Assembly: GCA_011037195.1 (NCBI GenBank)
Contig: JAAEAF010003762.1
Coordinates: forward strand, 227,584-291,583
Length of the DNA stretch: 64,000 bases
From: Triatoma infestans
Lineage: Eukaryota > Arthropoda > Insecta > Hemiptera > Reduviidae
Reading direction: 5' to 3'
Shown here: positions 44,890-54,225 of the stretch, in pieces
Layout of the letters: the number at the start of each line of letters is the position of its first letter
Numbering within the stretch: the stretch's first letter is position 1
Program-made: the position numbers and the translations under genes
Notes under the pieces: generated by a model
Database searches by the model: none
Seen by the model: only the letters and a program-made list of their open reading frames with translations
Told to the model about the DNA's origin: nothing

Positions 44890-45125
44890 ACATGTAATTA
44901 AAAGTTGTATGAATCTAGGATCCTGCTGGTATTGTACTACATTCCAGAAACATTTCACTGTATCTTCTAACTTAGAAACGATACGTCCATTGCTTTTTCT
45001 TTTCGTTAGATTCCGTCCAGCCAAGAAATGAAATCATATCTTAATTTCAAAGGGTCGTCTCCTGTATAGCCTGCCAATTCTTGTTCAAACACTTGTTGTC
45101 TGCGATAAATTTCTTTCCTTTCCAT
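44890..45125 (-). pseudogene. BUB1/BubR1-like pseudogene, 5' part (left arm)
   Basis: The minus strand from the ATG at 45,125 reads 'MERKEIYRRQQVFEQELAGY' followed by 'TGDDPLKLRYDFISWLD'. This is the N-terminal signature of the Mad3/BUB1 domain ('FE.EL..YTGDDPL..W..YI.W'). After a one-base frameshift it continues 'IVSKLEDTVKCFWNVVQYQQ', 'DPRFIQLLITC', then meets the LINE tail. Joining this end to 41,243 restores the order expected for the domain, so the LINE interrupted it cleanly. No intron is visible. An in-frame TGA two codons before the ATG marks the likely 5' end of coding. No KEN box was seen. Confidence 0.8.
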
Positions 45126-45139
45126 TATTCAAGATTAAA

Positions 45140-45423
45140 GCCAAGGAAAGTTGTGAATTTTAACAATGGAGAAATGATTAACTTCAGTAATCATTACCAC
45201 ACAAAACGCATAATAACAGAGAAAATTTAAAACGGCCACTAGAGTTGGCTGAAATAAATTCAATGGAAATTTGGATTTTTAAACGCAAATAAATTCAGTG
45301 TTATTTAAAGTGGCGCTTTCTTGTATTCCAATTATTATTGCCATCAAAATCAGAATTGGTGATCTAGAAAGACTGCTAAGAAGATGATCAACGGACATGA
45401 ATGAGAAATATGTGCTCCACATG
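45140..45423 (+). other. Unidentified coding-like sequence, divergent from BUB1
   Basis: On the plus strand, away from BUB1, shifted frames read 'THNNRENLKRPLELAEINSM' then 'EIWIFKRK', then 'EALSCIPIIIAIKIRIGDL' and 'ERLLRR'. The same peptide order is found on the minus strand at 46,620-47,060 in the other arm, where part is a 79-codon ORF. Homology between the arms ends at 'GTGCTCCACATGT' (45,411-45,423), beyond which this copy passes into gypsy RT. I do not recognise the family and cannot exclude that it is non-coding flank. Confidence 0.35.
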
Positions 45424-45434
45424 TTTCTGTCCGC

Positions 45435-46600
45435 TGACAAGAGTGTCGCACACCTGTCTCTCAGGAGGGCAGGGTATGCCGCGTTTACTTGGATGACGTG
45501 GTTGTACTTGGGCGATCCGTTGCAGAGCACCTAGCAAACCTACGGGAGGTCTTTCAACGGCTGCGAGCTGCCAAGCTGAATCTCCACCCAAAGAAGTGCC
45601 GCCTTCTCCAGCGAGAGACTAGGTATTTGGGCCACATCATCTCCGAGGCCGGCGTGTCCACGGACCCAGAAAAAGTCCCTGTAGTGCAGGATTGGCCCCC
45701 GCCACGAAACACCAAGGAGCTTAGCCAATTTCTTGGATTCTGTTGTACTACAGAAGGTTTGTTCCCCAATTTGCAGAGAAGGCTAGGCCCCTCACGAAGA
45801 TGACGGAGGCGCGCGGGTTGTTCCGATGGAAGAAGGAGGAGGAGCAAGCGCTTGGCGAGCTGAAGAAGACGCTCTGCAACGCACCCGTGCTGCAGTATCC
45901 CGCGAATGATCGACTTTTTCATCTGGACACAGACGCTAGTGACAGTGGAAATGGAGGAGTGCTCTCACAAGTTTTTGACGGCAAGAAACAAGTGATCGCT
46001 TATTACAGCCGTGCCCTGTCTAAAGCAGAAAGGAACTACTGTGCCACGCGGCGTGAGCTGCTAGCCGTGGTGCGCGCCATTGGAGTTTTTCGGAAGTGCC
46101 TCTACGGCCGAGAACTCATTCTCCGGATTGATCATGCCGCCCTCAAGTGGCTACTGAACTTCAAGAACTTAGAAGGGCAAACAGCCCGATGGCTAGAGTA
46201 ACTGCAAGAATACGATTTTAGGGTGAAGCACCGACGCGGCAGAAACCACGCCAACCGGATGCGCTGTCCCGGCGCACCTGTGCCGGAGTTTGCAAGCATT
46301 ATGCGAAGGTCGAGGGTCGAGAAGAGCCATACATCAGGCAAGTAGACGAGCCAGCCTGGCTCTCCTCGAGGGACCCAAGAGAACTATGGCAGGCGCAACA
46401 AGACGACCGAGAGCTGGGGAAACTCCTGCCAGAAATGTAGAGTGGCCAGGGCCGCCTCTCGGATCGCATCGCAGACTACAAGGCTTACTGGGCCCAATGG
46501 GTCTCCTTGGTGGTAGAATAGGGCATCCTACGGCGAGCCTGGGAATCGGTGGACGGCCACCGAGTACGGCTGCAAACGTTGGTACCCCAGCGGCTTGACA
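45435..46600 (+). pseudogene. Family G gypsy RT-RNase H-connection, arm spacer
   Basis: The plus strand begins inside the RT palm: 'CRVYLDDVVVLGRSVAEHL' has the YxDD box. 'LHPKKCRLLQRETRYLGHI' is the thumb. After a frameshift near 45,750 the RNase H reads 'MYYRRFVPQFAEKARPLT', 'FHLDTDASDSGNGGVLSQV' (catalytic Asp), 'YYSRALSKAERNYCATRREL' (Glu) and 'LILRIDHAALKWLLNFKNL'. A TAA follows 'RWLE'. The connection region continues in broken frames to about 46,600. RT fingers, protease and gag are missing here. The segment is the unique spacer between the two BUB1-bearing arms. Confidence 0.75.
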
Positions 46601-47060
46601 CGATCATCTTCACCTGTTAATTCCGGACTTTTACCGAGTTCTGGAATTGAAAAGTTTTCTTATGAACAATCTTTTATTCCATATTTTCACTTCACATAGA
46701 GATAACTGTCAGACTGTAAAGACATGTGAAGATTTTCGTGTCAAACAGAGCATACATGTGGAGCACATATTTCTCATTCATGTCCCTTGATCATCTTCTT
46801 AGCAGTCTTTCTAGATCACCAATTCTGATTTTGATGGCAATAATAATTGGAATACAAGAAAGCGCCTCTTTATATAACACTGGATTTATTTGCGTTTAAA
46901 CAATCCAAATTTCCATTGAATTTATTTCAGCCAACTCTGGCCGTTTTAAATTTTCTCTGTTATTATGCGTTTTGTGTGGTATTTCAAATAAAATAAAAAA
47001 ACTAAGTTCAGTAATCACTTCTCCATTGCTAAAGTTCACAACGATCCTTGGCTTTAGTCT
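46601..47060 (-). other. Unidentified coding-like sequence, right arm
   Basis: Minus-strand counterpart of 45,140-45,423, extended by about 140 bp of sequence not present in the left arm. A frame open at 46,896-47,060 reads 'NFSNGEVITELSFFILFEIP' and 'ELAEINSMEIWIV'. Further frames give 'NPVLYKEALSCIPIIIAIKI', 'NEKYVLHMYALFDTKIFTCL' and 'YSLTVISM'. The plausible amino-acid composition over several frames suggests an old coding sequence. It is oriented away from BUB1. Function unknown. Confidence 0.35.
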
Positions 47061-47067
47061 TGAATAA

Positions 47068-48386
47068 TGGAAAGGAAAGAAATTTATCACAGACAACAAG
47101 TGTTTGAACAAGAATTGGCAGGCTATACAGGACACGACCCTTTGAAATTAAGATATGATTTCATTTCTTGGCTGGATCTCAGCACCAGCTGTAACTTCCC
47201 TCCTCTGCAGTAGTCCGTCATTTTTCTCAGTAGGCAGAGGGGGAAATCCTCATCACCAGGGAAGTAGGACGAGCTAATTACCAGCCTTTCCACATCCTCT
47301 TCGGTGTTGATAGCTAGGAGAGCTGTAACACAATCGGCGGAGCAAAGCTCCGGTATTAGTCCACAGTTCACCTTGTTACTATGTACTATACACGCTCGAG
47401 GTCTACTTACAGTATCTTCCCAAATTTCGGATTCAGTCCTCGGACGATCCCCCCATGGCACCATGGCTCCTGCAGTAGGGCTACAAATTACATATATTAG
47501 TATGCAGACAAACCCCATAGATATGTATAAATCTGTATACGAACATGGTACTGGCAAAGAAAGTTCTATATTTTATACTAGTTGGGCTAATGCGTTTATA
47601 GAAAGAGATAATTTTAAGAAAGCTTATGAAATCTTCAATCTAGGGCTCTCAAAAGTAAAATCTAAAAGTGAATTAGAAATTCTTATGAGCAGTTTTTCAT
47701 CTCATTAGGGCAAAAGTTTCTTGAGCTTATTAATGCTGATTATTTACAAAGCATATGCCGAAAATGTTCGAAGAATTTACACAAAAATAAAACAAGTACT
47801 TCCAATAATAAAGATGATATTTTCGAATGGTCATTAAATCCATTAAAAGTTGGCGATTCGGATACTTTTAAATGCCCAGTCGTAGTCCATGATCCACTTG
47901 ATCCAAACAAAATACCCATGTATCCTAAATATCTGGTATATGTAGGTGATACGGAATACAGTCTGGAGGAGATAATGGCTAGACATTATGAGGAGAAATT
48001 GAAACAAAAAGGAGAAGCCAGACATTCAACCAAGGATATAACTGTCCGCAAGGATGAATTGGATAAAGGAGAAATAAAAGGAGATATTGCGATGAAAGAG
48101 CGTCCCAAAATGGAAGTTGATAATGAAAATAAAGAATGTATTCAAGAGATAGTAATGTAGATGTAAATGTTATGGAAAATATCGTTCAAAATCACATTAC
48201 TCCACAAAAGAGTGCTGCAACATTTCCTAAACCATGATTGTTACATGACTCAATATATCACAAACTTTTTATATTGCCCACATGAATGTTGTGCAAGAAA
48301 TGTGGAGCAGTCCTACGCCTGCAGTGAATAGTACTGTAAACGCAAGATGTAATACTTTGCACAAGAATACTACAACAGAACCACAC
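47068..48386 (+). pseudogene. BUB1/BubR1-like pseudogene (right arm)
   Basis: Plus-strand counterpart of the left-arm copy. The N-terminal 'RRQQVFEQELAGYTG' block is at 47,068-47,178. It is interrupted at 47,180-47,466 by a minus-strand LINE stub, then homology region 1 resumes at 47,485-47,708 and the 'YLVYVGDTEYSLEEI' block is at 47,918-48,160. Over the 81-codon stretch shared by both arms I count 7 residue differences. A TAG at 47,706 and frameshifts disable it. Beyond 48,160 another frame gives 'HMNVVQEMWSSPTPAVNST', like the segment following this motif in BUB1 proteins. It ends at the gypsy junction near 48,386. Confidence 0.75.
47180..47466 (-). mobile_element. 5' stub of R1/LOA-type LINE (right arm)
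   Basis: Complement of 41,244-41,565. The minus strand reads 'VNCGLIPELCSADCVTALLA' and 'SSSYFPGDEDFPLCLL'. It stops after 'LQLVL' and joins BUB1 N-terminal sequence at about 47,179. Relative to the left arm, everything between about 41,568 and 45,013 is missing. Confidence 0.75.
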
Positions 48387-49020
48387 CACTCCTCTCGGCA
48401 TCGCACCCAGTAGAACTTCTCCCTCACTTTCTGCAGCGTCTTGTTAGCCCCCAAATGTCACCCTGAAACTCCATCATGCATCTCGGCTAGGACTTCGGCG
48501 ATTAGCCGCCGGGGCACCAACGTTTGCAGCCGCACTCGGCGGCCGTCCACCGATTCCCAGGCTCGCCGTAGGATGCTCTCTTCTACCACGAAGAGTTCAC
48601 ATTGGGTCCAGTAAGCCTTCTAGTCTGGGTTGCGATCCGAGACAGCCGCCCAAGCGGAGCGGCCCTGGCCACTCGTCATTTCTTGCAGAGTTTCCCCAGC
48701 TCTCGGTCGTCCTGTTGCGCCTGTCTTAGTTCTCTTTTTAGTATATGTACTGCCGAAGCGAGTACGGTCGGTAGTATAGTGGTCAGTAGCCCGCCTGTCT
48801 TAGTTCTCTTGGGTCCACTAGGAGAGCCAGGCTGGCTGTTCTACTTGGCCTCTTCTCGAGCCACGACGTTCACATAATGCAGCAAGCTCCGGCACAGGGG
48901 CGCCGGGACAACGCATCCACGTTGGCGTGGTCTCTGCCGCGTCCGTGCTCCCCTAAAATCGTATTCTTGCAGCTGCTGTGGTCATCCGGCTGTTTGCCCT
49001 TCCAAGTTCTTGAAGTTCAG
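48387..49020 (-). pseudogene. Family G gypsy RNase H tail to H2C2 finger, minus strand
   Basis: Mirror counterpart of 39,890-40,344. The minus strand reads from the RNase H end ('LQEL', 'LQEYDF') through the connection region to 'GANKTLQKVREKFYWVRCRE', where it meets BUB1 at the same codon as in the left arm. A 75-bp insertion with tRNA-Asp similarity lies within (48,737-48,793 plus an 18-bp repeat). Most RT and RNase H sequence has been deleted at the junction near 49,017. Confidence 0.6.
48719..48811 (+). repeat. Insertion with tRNA-Asp 5' half and 18-bp flanking repeat
   Basis: 'GCCTGTCTTAGTTCTCTT' occurs at 48,719-48,736 and again at 48,794-48,811. Between them is a segment absent from the left arm that contains 'GTCGGTAGTATAGTGGTCAG' followed by 'TAGCCCGCCTGTC'. 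This is the 5' half of eukaryotic tRNA-Asp up to the GTC anticodon, with minor changes. The second flank shares CCTGTC with the tRNA end. It looks like a tRNA-half templated insertion or a truncated SINE. Confidence 0.55.
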
Positions 49021-49906
49021 TAGCCCCCGTGTTTATCTTGTGCACTGTCACCTCGGTTTGGCCATAGTCTTCATTGGAGGTCGAGAAAATATCTCCGTAT
49101 TCTTCCGCAAGTGCACGGACTCTTTGTATACAGGTACCCACATCATTCTCGTCGCGAAATGCGCGGTTTCTGCTCTCCTCCATTGTCCTTATATGGCCAG
49201 TGGCGCGGGCAGCGTGGTAGCTTGTGCAATGGTCTCATGTATGACTAACGGCAGGGCCTTTCCTACTGCTGGGCTCTGCAGGCCGTTAGTGAATGCATGC
49301 ACGCCAAGGTATTGGAATACTGTGGGCGGGGCGTCAGGGTGCAACAGGTATATACTAACCTTTCAATATCTGCCCCATATTGCGGAAAGGTTTCCACTGG
49401 CTCTTGTCAGCGCATGCTCAGCGTGATATATCTTCTCCCGATGCCTTTCGTCAAACCTCCCCTTTAGGGCTTGTACCAGCCTGGCGTACGAACCCCTGTC
49501 TTCTTCGGACAGCCCTCTAAGAACCTCCAGGGCAGGCCGCTGTAGTGCCAGTAGCAGAGCTACGGCACGCTCCAGATCTGGCCACTTGTTGGCATGGACT
49601 ACGGTTTCAAATTGCATCTGGAATAGGGGCCAGGGCGTTTCCCCATTAAATTTTGGTACTTTCACGAGCTAGGACAGATGTAGTCTCGCTCTTAAGCTTA
49701 GTAATGTTAATGACTGATTGTTTACATCTGGGGCTGGAATCGCCAAGGCTGGCTGCATCTACTTCCTCCGTCGGCTACCTGGAACGTCGATGCGTTGAAT
49801 GAGGTTCTCCATAATATCCTGGAGTTGATTTACTTGGTTCCTGAGCCAGTATAATTCCTCAGTTAGCTGAGGGCCGTTCAACTGATTATCTTCGTCGTCA
49901 CTCATC
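49017..49906 (-). pseudogene. Family G gypsy gag with RT start, minus strand
   Basis: Gag starts at the ATG at 49,906 ('MSDDEDNQLNGPQLTEELYW'). The open block 49,363-49,665 reads 'VPKFNGETPWPLFQMQFETV', 'ALLLALQRPALEVLRGLSEE' and 'YARLVQALKGRFDERHREK', the best-preserved Gag in the window. After a stop, 'GVHAFTNGLQSPAVGKALPL' and 'NRAFRDENDVG' follow. Then the sequence jumps to the RT N-terminus 'LAEEYGDIFSTSNEDYGQTE' and 'VTVHKINTGAT', so zinc knuckle and protease are deleted. A second deletion at 49,017 removes most of RT. Confidence 0.7.
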
Positions 49907-49922
49907 CCACTTCTGACACCAG

Positions 49923-50021
49923 TGTTCTATTCTAGGTGATAATGATAGTAACAGAGATGGTGGACAAAAGCAAAAGCAAAGTCTCCTTTATTTATACAAC
50001 TAAAGGTCTCACAACAACAAA
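49923..50021 (-). mobile_element. Family G gypsy LTR, 5'-truncated
   Basis: Complement of the 3' two-thirds of 36,980-37,123, ending 'AGAATAGAACA' on the minus strand and followed by the primer-binding-site-like 'TGGTGTCAGAAGTGGGATG'. Homology to the LTR stops at the 'TTTGTTGTTGTGAG' phrase, where 'GAGAGAATTG' begins. Confidence 0.6.
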
Positions 50022-50074
50022 GAGAGAGAATTGTTAGCTATTCTCTTTGGCTGCAAACAGTATCGTCAGATAAT

Positions 50075-50140
50075 TTACGGGTACAGGTTTAATTATTACG
50101 GGTACAGGGTTAATAATTTACGGGTACAGGATAATAATTA
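50075..50140 (+). repeat. Short tandem repeat, ACGGGTACAGG core
   Basis: 'ACGGGTACAGG' occurs three times at intervals of about 23 bp with AT-rich spacers, immediately upstream of the second gypsy lineage. Confidence 0.7.
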
Positions 50141-51090
50141 CGGACCACTCAGCTCTACAGTGCTCAAAAATCTAAAAGACTCTCATTCCAAATTATATAG
50201 ATGATCGCTTAAATTAAGCGAATATGATATTTACATTGAGCATAAATCTGGAAAAAATATCGCGCATGCTGATGCTATAAGTCGTTATATAGGCTGCATC
50301 AGTACTGACCAGACCGCTGATGATGAGTATTATCCGACCATAGTTTTATTTGAGATTGCTCAGCAACAAGCTGACGATCCAGTATGTCAACAATTAAGAA
50401 ATAAAAAATTACAAAATCAATGATCAAAGCCTCTTAGTTAGAGTTTCGGACAATTGTAATTTAGTACCGTCGGGGTTACGTGATACTATTCTACGCCTTT
50501 AACATGGCAATCCGTTATCATCACATTATGGGAGGCAGAAAACGTATAGAAACGCAATTTACGTGGCCAAACATCTCTAATGATGTACAAAAATAGTCCA
50601 AACCTGCTATAGGTGTGCTACAAGGAAAACAAAAGATGCCTATAAGCCACCTTTAGGCAAATTCAGTGAGCCAAAAAATGTCTGGCAAGCTATTTCCTTT
50701 GACGTAGTTGGACCAATGGATGCATCAAACAGCAATACAGGTGAAGAATATAAATATATATTAACGATAATTTGTCAATATTCACGCTATTTGGAGATGT
50801 TTCCCATGACTAACCAAAAAGCTGAAACCAATGCACAAATTATCATTAATAATATATTCACCAGATACGGGACGCCTAAATATCTTCTTACAGATCTGGG
50901 TACCAACTTTACATCTACAATTATACTCCAGATCTGTGAGCTACTAAAAATTAAAAAAGTGTGCACAACGCCATATCATCGGGCTTCTAATGGTCGTCTA
51001 GAGCGTGTGCATAGAGACATTGCCAACAATTTATCGCATTATGTGCAAACTGCACAAATAAAATTGGCACAAATATCTACCACTAGTTAA
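50140..51090 (+). pseudogene. Gypsy RNase H end, H2C2 finger and integrase core
   Basis: Shifted frames give 'TDHSALTVLKNL'-like sequence and 'EYDIYIEHKSGKNIAHADAI' (end of RNase H), then 'CYRCATRKTKDAYKPPLGKF' from the H2C2 finger. The integrase core follows: 'ISFDVVGPMDAS' (first Asp), 'YLLTDLGTNFTST' (second Asp, Leu replacing the usual Gln) and 'TTPYHRASNGRLERVHRDIA' (Glu). So D, D and E are all present. The core is open at 50,716-51,090 and ends in TAA after 'AQISTTS'. It would insert cDNA into the genome. Stops upstream disable it. Confidence 0.75.
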
Positions 51091-51585
51091 AGCGGCCTAC
51101 AATTCCACCAAAAAGTTTCGACAAATTATACTCCCCATGAAATTGTTTTCGGAACAAAATTTCAGTTTCCCTGGCTTCTGAATTATCAGGAGAAAAATTT
51201 ACAGAATTTTAATATACACACTAAATGTCTCTACACAAAATACAACGAGTTAGTAAATTAAATCGAAAAAGCCAAGTTAGCTAGAGAAAAATATTACAAT
51301 AAAAATGTTTTGAAAGAAAAACTAAACGTAGTTGACCACGTTTATTTAAAAAGATTTACATCCACGGGAAAATACATGAAAAAATTGCATGGCACTTATC
51401 AAATTCATAAAATATATCCAAACCACACAGCTTCCATAACTCTCAATAACAATGAGAAAAAATTGGTACACCTCAGCAAGCTGAAAAAGCTCCACATTAG
51501 AGGTCAATTAAAATCGCATGCCATGATCCTGAGGCCGAGAAAAAAAGAAAAATTACTAAAAAGCACATTTCTTAAAAATAAATGA
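51091..51585 (+). pseudogene. Gypsy integrase C-terminal region
   Basis: After the TAA, another frame continues 'TNYTPHEIVFGTKFQFPWLL' with one in-frame stop ('NELVN*IEKAKLA'). The open stretch 51,310-51,585 then reads 'NVVDHVYLKRFTSTGKYMKK', 'LHGTYQIHKIYPNHTASITL' and 'KKLVHLSKLKKLH'. The last is the SH3-like C-terminal domain ('G.Y.I......T..L......VH...LK'). It ends in a lysine-rich tail and TGA at 51,583-51,585. Confidence 0.7.
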
Positions 51586-51590
51586 ATAAA

Positions 51591-53540
51591 AATTTAAATA
51601 AAATTTCCTGGTGTCGGGAGGAGAGAATTTCATTCTTATCTAGTCCAAGGAAAATTTTCAAAACTTCAGACAAAAATTTATCCTTCATGTGCTAGAATAA
51701 CATTTTTTTAATAAACACAAATTCAATAATACACTTTGATAGCTGTAGAAATCAATTTATTTTGAACTTATGTTTAGTTTAGCAGGAAACAACTAAATTC
51801 TTTAATCTTCAAGTATATTATACTAATGTATTTCTTCTCCTTCTCCCGGTCATTTAGGAAACATCAATCAATTAAAACAATCAATTAACCGACGATACTA
51901 CGAAATCTGCAGACAACGTTCCATACTTCGAAAATTTAAATTGTTTTTGCACATCACCGATACTCATGAGTTCATTCCCAGAACCTTTGCGATCGCTCCT
52001 TTCCCACGAAATTGCGCAAAAATTCCTTATTCCAGCTAGCTTAGCTCTAGATTTAAATTTTTAATCAATAAGCAATCATTATAAAATCCATATCTATTAT
52101 TAATGATATGAATAGTAAATTAAAATAAAACAATGATATTACATATAAAAATTAATTAATTTAAATCGACAAAAAAAAATCACAAACTTTAATAAAATAA
52201 CAATAATAATACCAGATCATATGGCCTAAAAACTTGAACTATTACAAACAAAACAAATCGAATCATTGTACTTTGATTCACTTTAGGAAAGCTTCATAAA
52301 ATTTAAAACTTAAATTATATTAAGAAACATTAAAACAAACATTCCTAAAAGAAGGAATTTAGAATAAACAAATCCAATCATTGCACTTTGATTCACAGTA
52401 GGGAAATTTCAGAATCACCTTGATTAAACCAACATACAATGGACTTTGAGGATCATCGTCAAATGGGAGAATACATACTGACACTCCTCTGCTAACTGGG
52501 GTGAATACATAATTAAATAACACATATTGACACTGTTCATTAACTGGCAAAATTCGTCGACCAAAAATGCTGCACTGGTTTTTTTACCTTCATACATTTT
52601 CTATTACTAATTACTATTCAATATTTATCTATTACCTTCTTCTTTACTAATTGCTTCTCCTCTTTGAATATTTTTCACTAACCTTATTTTTTTTTAATAT
52701 TCCCTTGTTTTTATCCCTATTTTCCTATATTTTTATTAATGGTATGAAATACACACACAAATATGAATTATAATTCCTAGAAGGATGATCATAATTTATT
52801 GTAAATAAATAAATATTAATTGTAAATAGGTGTGTGTGCATTACTAAAGTTTCAATATAATAAATTAATATGTTAAAAATATTACGAAATATATAATATA
52901 TATATAACAAAATAAAAAATCATTAAGATATAAATATATAATAAATTAATATGTTAAAAATATGTTATCATTAATGATAGATATAATAATAAATAATGTA
53001 TCTATTGAATATTATATTAAGCTTTAGTATCCTTACAATATGAGTAAACTAAATATTATTTTTTTTCATTATTAAAATGTTGAAAATTTTCAATTATTTT
53101 TCCATGTTAATTTTAGGAACTAGTTAATTTAAAAAATAATATTTTGTATGTTATATATTATTGTTGTATTATGTAACATTTATTACATTATAACATTTAT
53201 ATTGTATTATATATGTAACAGCATTATGTATTATAATGTTACATAATTTCTTTTAAAACATAAATATTTTTTAATGCTCATGATTCAAATAAAATAAAAA
53301 AAAATATATATATTATTTTTTCCAATGTTAATTATTAACTCGCAAATGTAAACATTTTTACAAACTGAAGTAGCATAAGGAAAATTTTCATTATCTATTT
53401 GTTCTAAATGATTGAGTTATGCTAAATTCCTTTATTCATGATTGTAAATACTTGTATATTTTTTTATTACTGCCATGGACTACAAATTCATAAATTCATT
53501 CTGTTCCTCTCTCTCTTTCGTTTTAAAATGACACAAGAAG
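51591..53540. other. AT-rich sequence without recognised gene
   Basis: Very AT-rich, especially 52,680-53,330, with many TATATA and ATTATT runs. The short minus-strand ORFs at 52,359-52,550 and 52,725-52,910 have no recognisable motif. It may include the 3' part of the gypsy element upstream, but nothing shows this. Confidence 0.4.
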
Positions 53541-53544
53541 ACAT

Positions 53545-53835
53545 CATTATCGCTAGCTTCAATATCACTAGCTAGCTTGCAACATCACCGTCGCTAGCTT
53601 TCAGCAACCTTGGCTACCTCTCAACGAGGCCATCACTAGCTGCTACAGCTTTAGCTACTTTTCATCACTAGCTTTCAACAACACTGGCTAGCTCGCAACA
53701 GCATTATCATTGCTAGCTTTCAACAACACTGGCTAGCTCGCAACAGCTTCATCACTAGCTTTCTGCATCAAAAGCTAGTCTTCATTAACTTAGCTAGTTT
53801 AAACAACCAGGCTAGCTGCAACAAACTCGTAGCCA
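53545..53835 (+). repeat. GCTAGC-rich degenerate tandem repeat
   Basis: 'GCTAGCTTTCAACAACACTG' plus 'GCTAGCTCGCAACAGC' forms a unit of about 45 bp, nearly perfect twice at 53,659-53,748 and degenerate on both sides to about 53,555 and 53,830. The palindrome GCTAGC or ACTAGCT occurs about every 20 bp. The unit is a multiple of 3 and one frame stays open through much of it, but no product is known. Confidence 0.7.
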
Positions 53836-53916
53836 AACAAGATGTGCTACACACATACACTCACCTGCACGCGCAAATTTTTCACACATGAAAAATTTCT
53901 TCAGGAGAGGGGATGA

Positions 53917-54225
53917 TGTAACAGCAACCAAAGAGAAGCTCAGCAAAGAGAAGAAAAACAAAACCTAAAACTACTCTCTCGGACTGGAGTGGGAGAAATA
54001 CAGTTAAACACAGTTGAAATCAGTTCAGTACATTCAATCGCTACGTGTCATTCTCATACCACTCTACCTTAAACATTCATCCATTGTAAAGTCCAGGCAG
54101 TCTGTAACTAATTATTAATATATCAGTTAACCAGTGTTAACCAAGTCTTCTTCTTAACTCATTAAACAAAACCAATTCTCTCCATCCAACACATCCATTT
54201 TAACCAACAACATTCAGTTTTTACA
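53917..54225 (+). mobile_element. Possible solo or 3' LTR
   Basis: The purine tract 'AGGAGAGGGGATGA' directly precedes 'TGTAACAGCAACCAAAGAGA', and the block ends near 'CAGTTTTTACA' at about 54,225. A polypurine tract followed by TG and an end in CA is LTR architecture. No second copy was recognised, although the complement of 'AACCAAAGAGAA' lies near 50,046. The call is tentative. Confidence 0.3.

Larger units (their letters stand above)
50140..51590 (+). mobile_element. Second Ty3/gypsy lineage, RNase H end to integrase
   Basis: A contiguous plus-strand segment unlike family G: end of RNase H, H2C2 finger, integrase core and integrase C-terminus. Codon usage is strongly AT-rich, in contrast to GC-richer family G. 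It begins abruptly at 50,140 beside the short tandem repeat. 'CTGGTGTCGGGAGGAGAGAA' follows the coding end at about 51,608. No flanking LTR pair was found. Confidence 0.7.

Noticed and set aside
45554..45922. 122-codon minus-strand ORF
   Set aside because: It is antisense to the gypsy RT-RNase H segment, whose YLDD and DASD motifs are on the plus strand.
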